Of a stretch of 64,000 nt of DNA, positions 55,542 through 64,000 are shown piece by piece. A model generated the notes under the pieces. It ran no database searches. It saw only the letters and a list, made by a program, of their open reading frames with translations, and was not told the origin of the DNA. Position numbers and translations under genes: made by a program. Numbering within the stretch: the stretch's first letter is position 1; each line of letters starts with the position of its first letter. This stretch comes from Coriobacteriia bacterium (GTDB lineage: Bacteria; Actinomycetota; Coriobacteriia; Coriobacteriales; Eggerthellaceae), in the NCBI GenBank assembly GCA_030536315.1, contig JAUNQF010000001.1, positions 42,567-106,566 of the forward strand. Reading direction: 5' to 3'.

Positions 55542-56162
55542 TTATCTAATAAAGTTAGTGTAAGTCTTCTTTTCTAATTCGGGCAGACCAAACTTTTCTT
55601 TACCAAGTTGAATACTGCGCATTAAAAATGTCATATTGTTTGCAAGAGTGCGCATGGTTTGCAAGCCTTCGGCATCTTGCTTCGCATCTTCGGCATTATT
55701 GCCATGAATTCCATTTCAATATTGGCTACTTGCAACAGGCATTCCAGCAATCGTAAAGTATTTATTGAGCTGATCAAAGCTCGAAGTCAAACCACCGCGA
55801 CGTGCCGAAACCACACAAGCACCAACCTTCATTCGGACATCTTTGCGCAACATTACATAGAAAAGTCTATCCATAAAAGCATTAAGAGTTGCATTCGACG
55901 AAGCGAAGTAAACGGGTGCACCAACAACAAGCCCGTCAGCTTCCTCCACCTTCGGCAAAATCTCATTTACAATATCATCATACTTGCACTTGCCAGCCTT
56001 ATAGCAATAACCGCAAGCCTTACATCCAGGAATATCCAAATGCCCAACTTGAACAATCTCAGCCTCAACGCCTTCCGCATCAAAAATCTTCTTCATCTCA
56101 CTAAGAGCAGTAAAAGTACTACCAGCCTCATGCGGACTTCCATTAATCATCAAAACTTTCAT
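55542..56162 (-). CDS. NAD(P)H-dependent FMN reductase / flavodoxin-like iron-sulfur flavoprotein
   Basis: 206 residues from ATG 56162 (AAAGGGG upstream; GTG 56168 is possible). The FMN site shows as N-G-S-P-H-E-A-G-S-T after the first strand. A cluster of cysteines follows (C-K-A-C-G-Y-C), the usual mark of the iron-sulfur flavoprotein branch, then A-P-V-Y-F and S-A-R-R-G-G. UGA Trp at 55716 restores the last 58 residues. A redox role on quinones or electrophiles is likely, without a known substrate. Confidence 0.85.
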
Positions 56163-56245
56163 ACCCACCCCTTTAACTGCTTCTATTATATAACATAAAT
56201 CAAGTGTTCTGAAATTCTAAAAAAGTTTAATATTTTGTAAAATAA

Positions 56246-56276
56246 TGGGTGAAAGTGGGGGAAAATGTCATATAAT
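56246..56276 (+). promoter_or_regulatory. mraZ promoter with predicted MraZ operator
   Basis: Two T-G-G-G-N boxes (TGGGT 56246-56250, TGGGG 56256-56260) repeat at exactly 10-nt spacing. A weaker third box (TGTCA 56266-56270) is followed by TATAAT at 56271-56276. T-G-G-G-N repeats at 10-nt intervals are the known MraZ target, so autoregulation of the division cluster is predicted. Confidence 0.75.
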
Positions 56277-56398
56277 GTGGAATCAACAAAGAACGGCATT
56301 GGTCTTCGGTGGCGTTGCCGGGGACCGCAAATGAACTAAAAATGCAGTTCAGACGAATAAAAAAATGTAGCTGCCGTTTATATTTGTTAAACGCACGA

Positions 56399-56509
56399 GC
56401 AGACGGAAATGTTGTTGTAAGTCTGCAATTTGCGTAGGTACGCGGCGAATGTGCAAACGTAGTACAAAAATTTTTAAAAACAAAACACAAACGCACACCG
56501 CACATTCGC
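56399..56509 (+). promoter_or_regulatory. Structured mraZ leader with two inverted repeats
   Basis: The 260-nt untranslated leader has a hairpin GCAGAC (56399-56404) / GTCTGC (56421-56426). A longer-range 10-bp perfect inverted repeat follows, GCGAATGTGC (56445-56454) / GCACATTCGC (56500-56509), ending 8 nt before the ribosome-binding site. It has no T-tract. A translational switch is possible but unproven. The rest of the 376-nt gap shows no gene. Confidence 0.5.
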
Positions 56510-56538
56510 ATCCGAGAAGGGAAGGAAAAAAGAAAAAG

Positions 56539-57015
56539 ATGCTTCAGTTTTATGGTACATATTATCATCGCATCGATGACAAGGGTCGTGTGGCGCTTCC
56601 AATGAAGTTCCGCAAGACTTATGATCGCGCGCTGAACAACGAGGAAATCTCAAGCATCGATTTAGTAATCACACCTTCCCCTTCGAAAGACGGAACTGAA
56701 GGTCGCGAATGCTTATATGTTTTTACGACCGAGGATTTTGACGTTTATGTTGATTCGATTTTTGAATCGGCTGGCGGTTACAACCCTCGCAATAAAAAGC
56801 ATGAGCAATTGATGCGTGCCCTTCATGCCGAAGTTGAAGACATCACGATTGATTCGGCAAAGCGTATTAACATTCCAGCGAAGTTTAGAAAAATTACTGG
56901 ACTTGGCAAAGATGTGGCCATTGTTGGAAACGCGGGCCACTTCGAAATTTGAGACGCTAAGCGTATGGAAAGTGAACTTGAGTCGATAGACTTGGAGACC
57001 TTGATATACGAATAG
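56539..57015 (+). CDS. mraZ: Transcriptional regulator MraZ
   Basis: 158 residues from ATG 56539 to TAG 57015, with UGA Trp at 56950 (E-I-W-D). The two SpoVT-AbrB-like halves start Y-H-R-I-D-D-K-G-R-V-A-L-P and D-S-A-K-R-I-N-I-P-A. The protein forms a ring that represses the division/cell wall cluster. It is longer than the typical 145-150 residues because of a loop in the first half (T-E-G-R-E-C). Predicted target repeats lie over its own promoter. Confidence 0.95.
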
Positions 57016-57018
57016 CAT

Positions 57019-57999
57019 ATGAGCACTTTGAAAAACGAATATCGGCACATTCCTGTTTTACTGGATGAAATTGTTGCGCAAGCCAAGGGATTTAATGGAG
57101 ACATTTTTGTCGACTGCACCTTGGGAGGCGCTGGTCATTCGGTTGAGATTGCAAAAGTGCTTGGCAAGGACGGTCTTTTGATTGGAATTGATCAAGACAC
57201 CGAGGCGATCGAAGCAGCGGATACTCGGCTTCGTAGTTTGCCGGAGGAATCAAGGCCTGAAATTAGGCTTGTGAATGATAACTTTGGCAACCTCGACGAG
57301 ATAATGTTGCAGCAGGAAATTCCTGGTTTTGGTCTCATTTTGATGGACCTGGGTATGTCCAGCCATCAAATTGATGATATCTCTAGAGGCTTCTCCTTTA
57401 AGGATGACAGCCCGCTTGACATGCGAATGGACCCGGCTAAACAAAATTTAAATGCAGCTAAGATCGTTAATTTCTATAGCATGGGCGATCTTATTCGGGT
57501 CCTTCGCGATCTCGGCGAAGAGAAATGAGCGAAGGAAATTGCACGCGAGATTGTGAAGGCTCGCGAAAAAACGGAGATTAAAAGTAGCTATCAGCTTGTT
57601 GACATTATTAAACGTGCAATTCCAGCCGCCGCAAGACGACAAGGAGGCCACCCTGCAAAGCGAACTTTTCAAGCGCTACGAATTGAGGTCAATGATGAGT
57701 TGAAGGTTTTGAAAAGTGGACTTGATGCAGCAATTAGGTGGCTTAATCCAGGTGGAAAAATCATGGTCCTTACATACCATTCGCTTGAAGACAGGATTGT
57801 TAAGGACACATTTTCAGAAATGGCTAACAGATGCACGTGCCCTCCAGATCTTCCGAAGTGCATTTGTGGTAAGCAGCCGGTATTAAAAGTTTTGACAAGT
57901 AAACCGATTACACCAACTAAGGAGGAAATCGAAAAAAATTCGAGAAGCCGAAGTGCAAAGCTTCGAGTTGCTCAAAAGTTAAGTGAAACCGTAGATTAA
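57019..57999 (+). CDS. rsmH: 16S rRNA m4C1402 methyltransferase RsmH
   Basis: 326 residues. UGA at 57526 reads Trp in E-E-K-W-A-K-E-I-A, where the family has an aromatic residue. S-adenosylmethionine binding motif [10 protein letters not shown] near residue 35, D-L-G-M-S-S and N-P-G-G are family marks. The enzyme methylates cytosine 1402 near the P site. ATG 57019 lies 3 nt after mraZ. Confidence 0.95.
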
Positions 58000-58006
58000 A
58001 TGAACT

Positions 58007-58795
58007 ATGCCAACACTTAGAACTAACATACAAAAAGGAAAATTTAGCAACTATGGCTCTTCGAAGTTTTCGACTCCAACTAAAAATACACAATATTTTG
58101 CTGAATCTAACAGACGAGTTAAGCAACCTACAATGCGAGGCTCTTTTCCTCGTGCGGTTAAGTGGTCGCTTGATGACGAAGGCATTACAAACCGCCGAAG
58201 TGATTACAATCGCTCTATAAACTTAAGCCAAAATGCTGCGCGTCCAAGTAGAAATTTTGAATTTGGCGCGGCACAAACAATTGCAACAGCGAATTTTTCA
58301 AATGGAATTTATGATGGAAATGCGGCGAGAAAGTTTCGTCCTGTTTCTGTTCCTAAATCTAAACCTGCAACTCCAATGAAGCAAGATATGCATGCGGTTG
58401 CGGGAGATGTTACTCAAAGAAGCATTATGAAAAGTTCAGCAATGTCTCCTATGATTGTGACGCTCGCAAAAGTTGCTGCTGTACTGGTAGTTTTGGTTGC
58501 TGTTTTGGCATTCATTCGTGTTGGAATGACTTCGGCAACTGTTTCAAACGGAATTGCTTCGCAAGAAATTTCAAAAGCAATTGATGGTGAACTAGTTTCG
58601 AAGAATGCTTTGGAAGTTCAAGATTCGTCTCTTGCAAATTCGGGACGCATCCGTCAAGTTGCTTCGCAATATTCATTAATTGCGCCAAGTACAATTACTG
58701 TATTTGATATAGGCCAAGATGTTTTGGCTTATGATGATAACAATCATGTTTCTTTAGTTGAAAGTTTAGACCGGGCAGCAAAATCTAACCCATAA
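58007..58795 (+). CDS. FtsL-like divisome protein with a long cytosolic tail
   Basis: 262 residues placed between rsmH and ftsI, where ftsL is expected. About 148 residues of basic, Ser/Asn-rich, probably disordered sequence precede one membrane helix (about 149-170). A short extracytoplasmic part follows that could form a coiled coil (I-A-S-Q-E-I-S-K-A-I-D-G). This gives N-in, C-out topology like FtsL but with a much longer cytosolic part than usual. Sequence similarity alone would not support the name; context does. No clear ribosome-binding site is present. There is no UGA. Confidence 0.6.
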   Translation: MPTLRTNIQKGKFSNYGSSKFSTPTKNTQYFAESNRRVKQPTMRGSFPRAVKWSLDDEGITNRRSDYNRSINLSQNAARPSRNFEFGAAQTIATANFSNGIYDGNAARKFRPVSVPKSKPATPMKQDMHAVAGDVTQRSIMKSSAMSPMIVTLAKVAAVLVVLVAVLAFIRVGMTSATVSNGIASQEISKAIDGELVSKNALEVQDSSLANSGRIRQVASQYSLIAPSTITVFDIGQDVLAYDDNNHVSLVESLDRAAKSNP

Positions 58796-58805
58796 GCGAG
58801 GCCCT

Positions 58806-60470
58806 ATGTCTTTTAATGTTTCGCCGAAAAGAATTTATGCAGCCCTTGCAATTTTTGGTGTTCTTGTTCTAATCATCCTGCTCAGGCTGTTTTACTTGCA
58901 AGTTATTGATGCCGAAGCAAAAACTAAAGAGGCAATCGCTACTCGAACAATTCGTTATGACACAATGCCAAAGCGTGGTGCCATTTATGATCGCAACGGA
59001 AATGTGCTTGCGTATAGTAAAGAAGCTAAAACAATTTATGCCAATCCTTCCGAGATTGAAAATGACGAAGAGGTAGCAACCAAGCTTGCAAAAGTTTTGG
59101 GCGGAGGCGCAAGCGATTACATTGATTCTATAAATAACAAGAAGCTGAAGTTTTCTTATGTTAAGCGTCGTGTTGATGTTGAAGTTGCTCAACAACTAAA
59201 AGATGAAAATATTAAGGGCATTTATTTCCAAGAAGACCAGAAGCGAGTTTATCCATATGGGCAGGTCGCAGGTCAAATTATTGGTGCCATTAACATAGAT
59301 GGTGACGGCCTTTGCGGAGTTGAACTTTACTACGATGATATTTTGAGAGGTTCCAGCGGTCGAACTGTTCGCCAACAAGGCAACGAAGGCATGCCGATCC
59401 CCGGCGGAGTTTTGCAAGAGACTCAAGTTATTGATGGCCAAGACATCATGCTTTCTATTGATGTAGAGCTCCAACAAAAAGTTGAAAACACTCTTGTTGA
59501 ATGAAATCAAAAATTAGGAAGCACAAGCATGCATTCAATTTTAATGGACCCAACTAATGGTGAAATTTATGCGGCGGCTTCGCTTCCTTTGTTAAATCCT
59601 GCCGACCTAAGTTCAGCCGAAGAAGGGGCAACTGATCTTAAATGCATTAGCACAACTTATGAGCCGGGTTCCACGTTCAAAACCTTAGCTGCAACAGCTA
59701 TTTTAGAGAACAATGCAATGACCCCTGACACTGAAGTATTTTGTCCAAATAGTATTGCCGCCGACGAATTTGTTGTTAAGGATGCTCATGACAGAGCCGA
59801 TCAAACTTTTACTCTTCGTCAAATTATTGAAAAGTCTTCAAATGTTGGAATATCACTTTCCACTGAACGACTCGGTTGAGATAAATATCATGACAAGCTT
59901 TTGCAATATAAAATTAACGAAGACACTGGCGTTGATTATCCGGGAGACACCGGCGGTTATTTGCTTGACTTCGACAAGTGGTCAAAAATTCATGCCTATA
60001 ATATTTCATTTGGGCAAGGTGTTACTGTAACACCACTTCAGATGTGTCGTTTTTATTCTTCGCTTGCAAATGGAGGCTATGCAAAAACTCCTCACTTCTT
60101 AATGAGATATCTTCAAGCAGAACGTGATGAAGAATATGGCGAAGAAGAATTGATCTATAACAAAAATGCAATTCCTGTAATGGTTGATATGTTAAAGGGC
60201 GTTCTTACAAACGGAACTGGAACACACGCAAACATTCCGGGTTATGGTATCGCGGGCAAAACTGGAACCGGAGAAATTTCAGATTCGAATGGTAAATATT
60301 TAACGGGAACCTACTATGCTTCGTTTGTAGGATTTTTAGCCGAAGCAAATGTCCCAATGTTATGTTTTGTTGGCGGCGAGCGAGTTCCTAGCGAAGCCGC
60401 CGTTACACCTGTATGGAAAGACATTATGTCTTATACAATTGAGAGACTAAAGATTGCTGCGAAGGGCTAA
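58806..60470 (+). CDS. ftsI: Peptidoglycan transpeptidase FtsI (class B PBP)
   Basis: With UGA Trp at 59502 and 59877 the frame gives 554 residues. A membrane anchor (about 12-32) precedes the R-G-x-I-Y-D-R-N-G pedestal motif. The penicillin-binding domain carries S-T-F-K (catalytic Ser near 288), S-S-N and K-T-G-T. No PASTA domains follow the transpeptidase, so it ends early compared with many Gram-positive homologues. It crosslinks septal peptidoglycan. It is followed 1 nt later by murF. Confidence 0.95.
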
Positions 60471-60471
60471 T

Positions 60472-61926
60472 ATGAATTTAAATGCTGAACAAATACGGGA
60501 AGCTTGCGATGGAGAATTTTTAGTTCCTCCGCTTGACACAACTGTTTTTTCTACAGCTTTAAAAATTGATTCTCGAAAAATTGAATGTGGTGATTTGTTT
60601 GTTGCTCTTAAGGGTGAGCACAGTGATGGCTTTGAATATATAAACGATGCAATTAACGATCGCGCAAGTATTGTTGTTTGTGACAGAGATATTGCAGATG
60701 ACACAAAAATTATTGCTAATGATCATGCCGCTTCAATTATTAAGACTAAAGATGCACGTCAAGCTATTCGCGACATTACTGTTGAGTGACGCAAAAACAT
60801 TATGGGAAAAATTATTGGTATAACTGGTTCCGTTGGAAAGACAAGCACTAAAAATTTTGTTTCCCAAGTTTTAAGTTCTAAATATCAAGTAACATCAACC
60901 GATGGAAATTACAATAACGATCTCGGGCTTCCAATTACTCTCTGTAAAGCCAACCTTGAAGACGATTTTGTAGTTACAGAAATGGGCATGAATGCTCCGG
61001 GTGAAATTGCAAACCTTTGTGATATAGCTCAACCAGAATGAGGAATTATTACAAATGTTGGCACTGCGCATATTGAATTCCTTAAAACTCAAGAAAACAT
61101 TGCTAAAGCAAAAAGTGAGCTTGCGCAGGCAATTCCAGACAAAATTGGAAAGATGTTTTTGTGAGCGGATGATGATTTTCGTAATTTTATTATTGACTAC
61201 GCAAAACTAAAAGAGCGAAATATTGAAACTATTTTCTTTGGCGGAACAAAATATATTGAAAGTTTAGATTCTCCGCAAGTTTGGTTTGAAAATTTAAAAA
61301 CTGACGAAGACGGAAATTCCTCTTTTGACGTTTTCTTAAAAGGATTTATAAATTCCGATGCTGATTCGTTTTCGGTCAAGTTAAACCTTCCTGGAAAATT
61401 TAATGTCATTAATGCGTGTGCTGCTTTTGCGGTTGGAATGATGGCTGATATCATGCCTTCGAAAGTTATTCAAGTTTTAAATAATTTGAAAGGCGAATCT
61501 GGAAGGTTTGAAAAACTAACGTCCAAACAGGGTTTTTCAATAATTAATGATGCTTACAATGCAAATCCGCAAAGCATGATTGGGTCGCTAGAGACCCTCG
61601 CAACTTCTAGATGTAGTGGAAAGCGAATTGCATTTTTAGGTGACATGCTTGAACTTGGAGATTACACTCAAAAAGCTCACGAAGAAGTTGGGCTTGCTGT
61701 TGCAAATAATAAAATTGATATATTAATTAGTGTAGGTAAGTTTTCAAAAGACATTGCAAAGGCGGCAGAGAAAAACGGAATTAGCCCGGACAATATATTT
61801 TGATTTGAAAAAACTGACAATGCAAAACTTAAGTTGCTTGATCTTGCGAGCAAAGATGACATTGTTTTATTTAAAGCATCAAATATTATGGGTTTTCAAA
61901 AAGTTGTTGAGGAACTGGTGGTTTAG
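60472..61926 (+). CDS. murF: UDP-MurNAc-tripeptide-D-Ala-D-Ala ligase MurF
   Basis: Four UGA tryptophans (60787, 61039, 61162, 61801) join the gene into 484 residues. The P-loop G-I-T-G-S-V-G-K-T-S-T-K is near 114-125. E-M-G-M-N-A-P-G-E-I, and N-D-A-Y-N-A-N-P in the last third, are MurF-specific (MurE has a different D-x-x-P segment). The enzyme adds D-Ala-D-Ala to the precursor. No murE lies between ftsI and murF here. Stop TAG 61926. Confidence 0.95.
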
Positions 61927-61934
61927 GAGGAATT

Positions 61935-62990
61935 ATGTTACAAGGTTATGCTCAATATCCATCATTTATAGTATTTTGTTCAATAGCTATGTGCGTTTTA
62001 TTCAGTTTAATAATTACTCCAATTTGAAAACGCATCTTAAAAAAGAGTCATATTGGCCAGCAAGTTAGAATCGACGGTCCTGAAACTCATTATGTAAAAC
62101 AAGGCACTCCAACAATGGGTGGAGTTGTAATGTTAATTGCAATGGTTTTGACAATTACAATTATGGGCATCTGGTCTCCAGAAGTAATTGCTTTAGTTCT
62201 TGCAATATTGGCTGCAGGTTTGCTTGGTTTGATTGATGATGTTTCTAAAGTTGTTTTTCATAGGTCCTTGGGTCTCACCCCAACAGTTAAATTAATCTTT
62301 CAATTTTTAATTGCAACTGTTTTTATTTTATATGCCGTTAATGCTTTGGGAATTACTCCGATAGTTACTATCCCATTTATTATTGATTTAGATTTAGGAG
62401 TTTGAACAACAGTTCTTCCTATAGGCAACGGGATCATGATCCCTTGACTTTATTTAATTTTGATTGATATTTTGCTTGTAGGGATGTGTAATGCATGCAA
62501 CTTAGCTGATGGTCTTGACGGCTTAGCAGCAGGTAGTAGTGTAATTATTATGGTTGTTATGGCAGCTGTGTCTTACAGAGCAGATTCTTTAAGCTGTGCA
62601 ATTATTTCTGGAGCATTGGCTGGCGGTTGCATTGGCTTTTTATGGCACAATGCATTTCCGGCTGACATTTTTATGGGAGACACAGGATCACTTGCCTTAG
62701 GTATGGGACTTGCGTGCCTTTCGGTCCTTACAAAAACAGAAGTGCTTTCAATAATTATTGGTGGCATGTATGTTGTTGAAGCGTTTTCGGTTTTCATTCA
62801 AGTTCTTCATTACAAAAGAACGAAGAAACGAATATTTTTGATGGCTCCACTTCATCATCATTTTGAAAAGAAAGGCTGAAGCGAAACAAAAGTTGTTGTT
62901 CGCTTTTGAATCATAACTGGAATCTTATCTTCGTTTGGTTTTGCAATTTACTTTTCTTGGACATTGCTTATCAAAATGGGAGCAGTGTAA
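61935..62990 (+). CDS. mraY: Phospho-MurNAc-pentapeptide transferase MraY
   Basis: ATG 61935 with TAGGAGG upstream; UGA at 62025, 62403, 62445, 62877 and 62907; 351 residues, normal. Signatures are G-T-P-T-M-G-G, L-G-L-I-D-D-V-S-K, N-A-C-N-L-A-D-G-L-D-G-L and the active-site H-H-H-F-E-K-K-G. The last part reads K-G-W-S-E-T-K-V-V-V-R-F-W, whose two UGA tryptophans match W residues of the known K-G-W-P-E...V-R-F-W motif. It makes lipid I in the membrane. The next gene starts on the following base. Confidence 0.97.
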
Positions 62991-64000
62991 ATGGGAGAAG
63001 TTCAATTATTAAAAGATAAAAATTACGCACCAAAAAATTTAGGAGATGTTTGTGTTCTTGGTCTTGGAAAGACTGGCAATGTTGTTGCCAGTTATATGTG
63101 TGAACTTTTAGGCAAACGAGTTAAGTCTGTGCATGTTTATGCAGGTGAGAAAAAAGAATTTGCTATGCGTGCGGCTGATAGATTGTTGAAATGCGGTGCC
63201 ACTGCCTCTTTTGACGATAAAGAATTAAAGCATAAATTTGATTTGTGTGTTACAAGTCCGGGAATTTCTGAAAACAATCCTCTAATTAAAACTGCGAAGA
63301 AAAATTGCAACGAAGTAATCAGCGAAGTTGAGTTTGCCTGACGTGAAAGTGACGCACAGGATACATGAGTTGCTGTAAGCGGAACTAACGGAAAGACAAC
63401 AACGACTTCTTTAATTACACATATTTTGCAGAGCAGTGGAAAGCATGCCGAAAGTATTGGAAATATTGGTAATGTTGCACTTGATTGTGTGGCTTCGAAT
63501 TTAAGAAAGTCAAAATACGAACACACTGACATTTATGTGTGTGAAGTTTCTTCTTATCATTTAGCCTTGTGCGATAAATTTGCACCAGATATTTCTGTTC
63601 TTTTAAATATCACTCCTGATCACCTAGATTGGCATGGAAGTTTTGAGAATTACACTAAAGCAAAACTTGATATTTTTAGGAATGCAAAGATTGGTGTCAT
63701 CAATATTGATGATAAAGTTATTTCAGAAAACATTAACAAGATTGAAAAATTTGATTTAGAACATTTGATAAAAAATACGCACGATGATGAAAATATTATT
63801 GTTGAATACAAAAATCAAATTCATAACATAATTCCAATTTCAAATCTAAAAATAATTGGTGAACATAATTGTGTGAATTCCCGTGCGGCTGCAAGCGCTT
63901 GTGTTGTTTTAGGTGTTGAAGATTCTCAAATTGCCGAAGTCTTGTCTTCGTTTACTTCATTAGAACACAGACTTGAAAATTGCGGAATTGTTGCGGGTGT
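62991..64000 (+). CDS. murD: UDP-MurNAc-L-Ala-D-Glu ligase MurD (3' end outside window)
   Basis: At least 336 residues. ATG 62991 directly follows the mraY stop. N-terminal Rossmann start V-C-V-L-G-L-G-K-T-G-N, then UGA Trp at 63339 and 63366, the P-loop G-T-N-G-K-T-T-T, and N-I-T-P-D-H-L-D-W-H-G, a strong Mur-ligase signature. The E-H-N and V-L-S-S-F-x-S-L-E-H-R-L-E segments begin the C-terminal domain. It adds D-Glu to UDP-MurNAc-Ala. ftsW/murG would be expected next. Confidence 0.92.

Overview
The window comes from a bacterium with a cell wall that reads UGA as tryptophan. About 95 in-frame UGA codons interrupt otherwise continuous genes. Every gene whose true end I could place stops at TAA or TAG, never at TGA. 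In conserved proteins the UGA codons fall on invariant tryptophans: the K-R-W-Y start of NusG, and both tryptophans of the C-terminal MraY motif (K-G-W ... V-R-F-W). The only tRNA-Trp here has a CCA anticodon, so a UCA-reading tRNA should be encoded elsewhere. Long N-terminal extensions on Rho and SecE, extended -10 and leaderless-looking promoters, and Q-T-G-D wall-sorting signals point to a low-GC Actinomycetota, perhaps Coriobacteriia. That lineage call is inference; a walled Bacillota lineage is the alternative.

Layout. 1-8339: three surface-protein genes (a huge repeat adhesin with a sorting signal, a membrane-anchored extracellular protein, and a protein with an internal sorting-signal module). 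8362-9552: an MFS transporter. 9831-14962: tRNA-Tyr/Thr/Met, tuf, rpmG, tRNA-Trp, secE, nusG, rplK, rplA, map. 15012-18757: a two-domain surface 'polyprotein' with an internal sorting signal and one frameshift. 18893-23719: an AT-rich accessory stretch with small UGA-rich genes, a toxin-antitoxin pair and a membrane protein with two possible nucleotide-binding domains. 23882-35637: a co-directional run of rho, metG, lemA, two DUF3137 genes, a fused ABC exporter and a lipoprotein phosphatase. 35707-45818: DUF1846 protein, glycosyltransferase, adk, polytopic membrane protein, an ABC transporter set and a DUF5684 protein. 45877-48357 (minus strand): a sugar porter and an N-acetylhexosamine 1-kinase-like gene. 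48547-53455: rpsL-rpsG-fusA-rpsJ-rplC-rplD-rplW, ending at a strong terminator instead of continuing into rplB. 53483-56162: four small unlinked genes. 56246-64000: the division and cell wall cluster mraZ-rsmH-ftsL-like-ftsI-murF-mraY-murD, with a predicted MraZ operator and a long structured leader.

Together the window holds translation genes (with adk and map displaced from their usual ribosomal cluster), peptidoglycan synthesis and division genes, and a set of wall-linked surface proteins suited to a host-associated, perhaps gut, organism that may use host-type amino sugars. The most notable points are the UGA reassignment in a walled bacterium and the fusion of a sortase sorting signal to a following signal-peptide-like helix inside one reading frame. 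No insertion sequence, prophage, CRISPR array or rRNA was seen.
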